A program made the position numbers and the translations under genes. From contig JBKBLN010000001.1 of NCBI GenBank assembly GCA_046296415.1, positions 682,001-746,000 of the forward strand: DNA of 64,000 nucleotides, read 5' to 3'. This document shows, piece after piece, positions 61,514 through 64,000 of the stretch. How positions within the stretch are numbered: the stretch's first letter is position 1; each line of letters starts with the position of its first letter. A model generated the notes under the pieces. The model made no database searches. It worked only from the letters and a program-made list of their open reading frames with translations, and was not told where the DNA came from. The DNA comes from CAYNRA01 sp046296415. GTDB lineage: Bacteria; Bacteroidota; Bacteroidia; Cytophagales; Spirosomataceae.

Positions 61514-62428
61514 ATGCGCCCAACTTGGGAAGGTGTGTACCCCGCCGTCACCACCAATTTTCACTCAGATGAATCATTAGACATTCCAACATTTGTCAAA
61601 AACCTGGAAGCCCAAATCGATGCCGGTGTGCATGGTATCATTCTTTGTGGATCCTTGGGAGAGAACGGTACTTTACTGACCGAAGAGAAGTTTCTTTTGT
61701 TGGAAACCACCAAGAATATCGTGGGTGATTCGCTGCCCGTCATCATGTGCATCGCCGAATGCATTACGCGGGAGGCCATGTCATTTGCTAAAGATTGTGA
61801 AGAGCTGGGTGCCGACGGTTTTATGCTGTTACCTCCCATGCGGTATCCTTCCGACGAACGGGAAACGCTCCGGTATTTGCACCGCGTAGCCGATGCCACC
61901 GACTTACCCGTCATGGCTTACAACAATCCAGTGGCTTATAAGACATTTATTTCTATACCCATGTTCAAGGACTTGGCCGCCAACCCACATTTCGAATCCA
62001 TGAAAGAGTCCACAGGCGACATCCGGTATATGACCGATATCATCCATACCTTTGGTGACCGATTTAAGATCCTAAGTGGTGTCGATGATCTGGCTCTCGA
62101 AAGCTTATTTATGGGGGCCGATGGATGGGTTGCCGGCCTAGTGGACGCATTTCCTCGTGAGACCGTAGTCATTTACGAACTAGCAAAATTAGGACGCTGG
62201 GAGGAAGCGAGAGCGATTTATCGCTGGTTTGCGCCACTTTTGCACCTGGATGTGAATACCAAATTTGTCCAAAATATTAAGTTGGCCGAGCAAGTCGTTG
62301 GACTCGGAACCGAGTATGTGCGGGAACCTCGATTACCATTAGCTGGGGAGGAGCGGGAGTCAGTTCTCCGGGTCATCGAGGATAGTCTCAAAACACGTCC
62401 CGATTTATCTGCTTATTCTGACTTATGA
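61514..62428 (+). CDS. DapA-family lyase, likely pyrroline-4-hydroxy-2-carboxylate deaminase
   Basis: A 304-residue TIM barrel of the dihydrodipicolinate synthase family. The Schiff-base Lys164 lies in ESMKESTGD, and Tyr136 in MAYNNPVAYK; the GSLGENGTL loop corresponds to the phosphate- or carboxylate-binding GTTGE of DapA. True DapA is less likely since the next genes are a hydroxyproline epimerase and a D-amino-acid dehydrogenase; together they match the hydroxyproline route where this family (LhpC) deaminates cis-4-hydroxy-pyrroline-carboxylate to 2-oxoglutarate semialdehyde. Its stop overlaps the next start (ATGA). Confidence 0.88.
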   Translation: MRPTWEGVYPAVTTNFHSDESLDIPTFVKNLEAQIDAGVHGIILCGSLGENGTLLTEEKFLLLETTKNIVGDSLPVIMCIAECITREAMSFAKDCEELGADGFMLLPPMRYPSDERETLRYLHRVADATDLPVMAYNNPVAYKTFISIPMFKDLAANPHFESMKESTGDIRYMTDIIHTFGDRFKILSGVDDLALESLFMGADGWVAGLVDAFPRETVVIYELAKLGRWEEARAIYRWFAPLLHLDVNTKFVQNIKLAEQVVGLGTEYVREPRLPLAGEERESVLRVIEDSLKTRPDLSAYSDL

Positions 62429-63429
62429 AAGCACAATTTGAATGCATAGATGCCCATACTTGTGGGAATCCGGTACGAGTAGTCAAGTCCGGTGGCCCCA
62501 CCTTGGAGGGAAGCTCGATGTCCGAACGCCGCCAACATTTCTTAAAGGAATATGATTGGATTCGAAAAGGATTGATGTTTGAGCCGCGTGGACACGATAT
62601 GATGTCGGGTAGTATTCTGTATCCTCCCTGTGACCCAGCCAATGATGTAGGGGTATTGTTTATCGAGACCAGCGGGTGTTTGCCTATGTGTGGACATGGA
62701 ACCATCGGCACTATCACCATTGCGATTGAAAAAGGACTGATTCAACCGAAAGTGCCGGGTGTGGTTCGAATGGAAGCACCGGCAGGATTGGTGCTTATAT
62801 CGTATACTCAAAATGAGAAAGGAAAAGTAACTTCAGTCAAATTAACCAATGTGCCTTCCTACTTGGCAGCCTCTCAGCTTCCGGTGAATTGTCCGGTTTT
62901 AGGGGAGCTAAAGGTTGATGTCGCCTATGGAGGTAATTTTTATGCCATTGTCGACGTTCAAGAAAATTTTCCTGGACTTGAACATTTTCGTGCAGATCAA
63001 TTAATTTTTTGGGCACGGGAGATGCGTCGGGAAATGAATGAAAAATACCAGTTTGTCCACCCCCAAGATGCTTCCATTCAAGGGTTAAGTCATATTGAAT
63101 GGACAGGTGCAGTTCTTGACCCATCGAGCACCGCCCGAAATGCGGTGTTCTATGGAGATAAAGCCATTGACCGTTCCCCCTGCGGGACGGGAACTTCCGC
63201 CCGAATGGCTCAATGGGCTGCTCAAGGCAAATTGGTGGAAGGCATGGAATTCATCCATGAAAGCATCATCGGCAGTACGTTTATTGGCCGTATAGAAGGC
63301 AGAGCTCAAGTGGGTGAGTACTCAGCCATACTACCGAGTATTGAAGGTTGGGCTCGGATTTACGGAGAAAATACCATTACCATTGACACGGAAGATGATC
63401 CTTATGCCCTAGGATTTCAAGTCGTATGA
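62425..63429 (+). CDS. 4-hydroxyproline 2-epimerase (proline racemase family)
   Basis: A 334-residue protein of the proline racemase superfamily. The two catalytic cysteines are Cys89 in PMCGHGTIG and Cys253 in SPCGTGTSA; trans-3-hydroxyproline dehydratases have Thr or Ser instead, so an epimerase is indicated. It turns trans-4-hydroxy-L-proline into cis-4-hydroxy-D-proline. The opening FECIDAHTCGNPVRVV is typical. It overlaps both neighbours by ATGA, which supports a single transcript with the DapA-like and D-amino-acid dehydrogenase genes. Proline racemase activity cannot be excluded by sequence alone. Confidence 0.9.
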   Translation: MKAQFECIDAHTCGNPVRVVKSGGPTLEGSSMSERRQHFLKEYDWIRKGLMFEPRGHDMMSGSILYPPCDPANDVGVLFIETSGCLPMCGHGTIGTITIAIEKGLIQPKVPGVVRMEAPAGLVLISYTQNEKGKVTSVKLTNVPSYLAASQLPVNCPVLGELKVDVAYGGNFYAIVDVQENFPGLEHFRADQLIFWAREMRREMNEKYQFVHPQDASIQGLSHIEWTGAVLDPSSTARNAVFYGDKAIDRSPCGTGTSARMAQWAAQGKLVEGMEFIHESIIGSTFIGRIEGRAQVGEYSAILPSIEGWARIYGENTITIDTEDDPYALGFQVV

Positions 63430-64000
63430 AAAATCAAGTTACCATTCTAGGCGGTGGAATTATTGGTCTGTTCTCTGCCTATTATCTTCAAAAACAAGGA
63501 TTTGAGGTTTCAATTCTCGATCAAGGAGATGGCTCAGACGGCTGCTCGCATGGAAATGCCGGCATGGTGGTGCCTAGTCACTTTATCCCGCTGGCTGCGC
63601 CGGGGATGATTGAAAAGGGACTTCGGTGGATGTTTGACCGAGAGAGTCCTTTTTATGTCAAACCACGCCTTTCCCTAGATCTTTTGCGTTGGGGGTGGGC
63701 TTTTTATCAAGCAGCCAATGCCAAACAGGTGGATCGAGCCGTTCCCGCTCTTCGGGATCTGGGCCTGTATAGTCGCCAATTATACCATGATTTAAATGAA
63801 TCGCTTCCTTTTTCCTTTTCTTATGAAGAGAAGGGGTTATTGATGATTTGTCAAAAGGAGGCTACCTTCGATGAAGAGGTAGAGGTTGCCCATAGAGCCC
63901 ATGCTTTAGGTATGGAAGCCCAGATTCTGAGTGCTGAAGAATTACAAAAACGCGAACCCCAGGTCGAAATCTCTACGGTCGGAGGGGTGTTGTATCCCGG
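63426..64000 (+). CDS. FAD-dependent D-amino-acid (D-hydroxyproline) dehydrogenase, 5' part
   Basis: The first 191 residues of a DadA-like oxidoreductase; the gene runs off the edge. The ATG at 63426 overlaps the previous stop. The FAD fold is VTILGGGIIGLFSAYYLQ, and the flavin contact SHGNAGMVVPSHFIPLAAPG with the following RWMFDRESPFYVKPR is typical of DadA and of D-hydroxyproline dehydrogenases. In this operon it would oxidise cis-4-hydroxy-D-proline to the pyrroline compound that the DapA-like enzyme then deaminates. A 2-oxoglutarate semialdehyde dehydrogenase is expected downstream but lies outside the window. Confidence 0.88.
   Translation, partial: MKNQVTILGGGIIGLFSAYYLQKQGFEVSILDQGDGSDGCSHGNAGMVVPSHFIPLAAPGMIEKGLRWMFDRESPFYVKPRLSLDLLRWGWAFYQAANAKQVDRAVPALRDLGLYSRQLYHDLNESLPFSFSYEEKGLLMICQKEATFDEEVEVAHRAHALGMEAQILSAEELQKREPQVEISTVGGVLYP

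Noticed and set aside
1..64000. rRNA, tRNA, insertion sequence, prophage or integrative element
   Set aside because: No recognisable rRNA or tRNA stretch, no transposase, integrase or phage gene, and no attachment-site repeat was seen by eye.

Overview
The window looks like a chromosome segment from a Bacteroidota bacterium, most likely order Cytophagales. The evidence is the gene content: DUF6089-type envelope proteins beside NAD kinase, uppS, bamA and two skp-like genes; a tiny 29-residue basic ribosomal-type protein just before rng; a TonB-dependent receptor with a DUF4374 lipoprotein; a CruF-like carotenoid protein; and a type B L31. Several upstream regions carry the Bacteroidota promoter pattern TTG/TTTG, 19-22 nt, TAnnTTTG. 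Shine-Dalgarno sequences are mostly weak or absent. Genes are densely packed with frequent ATGA or TTAA overlaps. I saw no rRNA, tRNA, transposase, phage gene or CRISPR array.

Layout. 1-2.8 kb: 3' end of tsaD and a class A penicillin-binding protein. 3.1-4.9 kb (-): HAD phosphatase and MFS transporter. 5.0-9.1 kb (+): uvrA, an unknown membrane-associated protein and a CruF-like carotenoid protein. 9.1-15.4 kb (-): an outer-membrane-type protein, secA, a small conserved protein, a dienelactone-hydrolase-like exported protein and a DUF4230 protein. 15.5-18.4 kb (+): three small envelope or unknown genes, with a hairpin-rich 490-bp gap. 18.45-20.0 kb (-): ssb and mutY. 20.2-23.3 kb (+): HU, a TPR protein, the 29-aa gene and rng. 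23.4-32.3 kb (-): a giant exported protein, then prmA, a YjjG-like HAD protein, a 2Fe-2S ferredoxin, aroE and dedA tightly coupled, preceded by a ComA-like gene. 32.4-36.1 kb: SLC45-type MFS transporter (-), one-POTRA barrel protein (+) and tatC (-). 36.2-42.2 kb: GMC oxidoreductase plus EamA exporter (+), rpmE2 and a SerC-like aminotransferase (-), DinB (+), FAD amine oxidase (-). 42.4-51.5 kb (+): alpha/beta hydrolase and CBS protein, then nadK, two DUF6089-like proteins, uppS, bamA and two skp-like genes, closed by a 20-bp-stem terminator. 51.5-61.4 kb (-): a TonB receptor/DUF4374 lipoprotein uptake pair, mutS2, a CoA-binding protein, an M28-PDZ peptidase and a lipoprotein amidohydrolase. 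61.5-64.0 kb (+): a translationally coupled operon that fits trans-4-hydroxyproline catabolism (DapA-family deaminase, hydroxyproline epimerase, D-amino-acid dehydrogenase), cut by the window edge.

No large novel system is evident. The main items for a second look are the 29-aa gene with its structured leader, a perfect 45-bp palindrome with a decayed relative elsewhere, a tandem stem-loop region at 16.8-17.0 kb, a GMC oxidoreductase with a C-x5-C-x3-C motif matching [3Fe-4S] flavo-dehydrogenases, a UppS with Asp for the metal-binding Glu, and a 1560-residue exported protein with no recognised domain.
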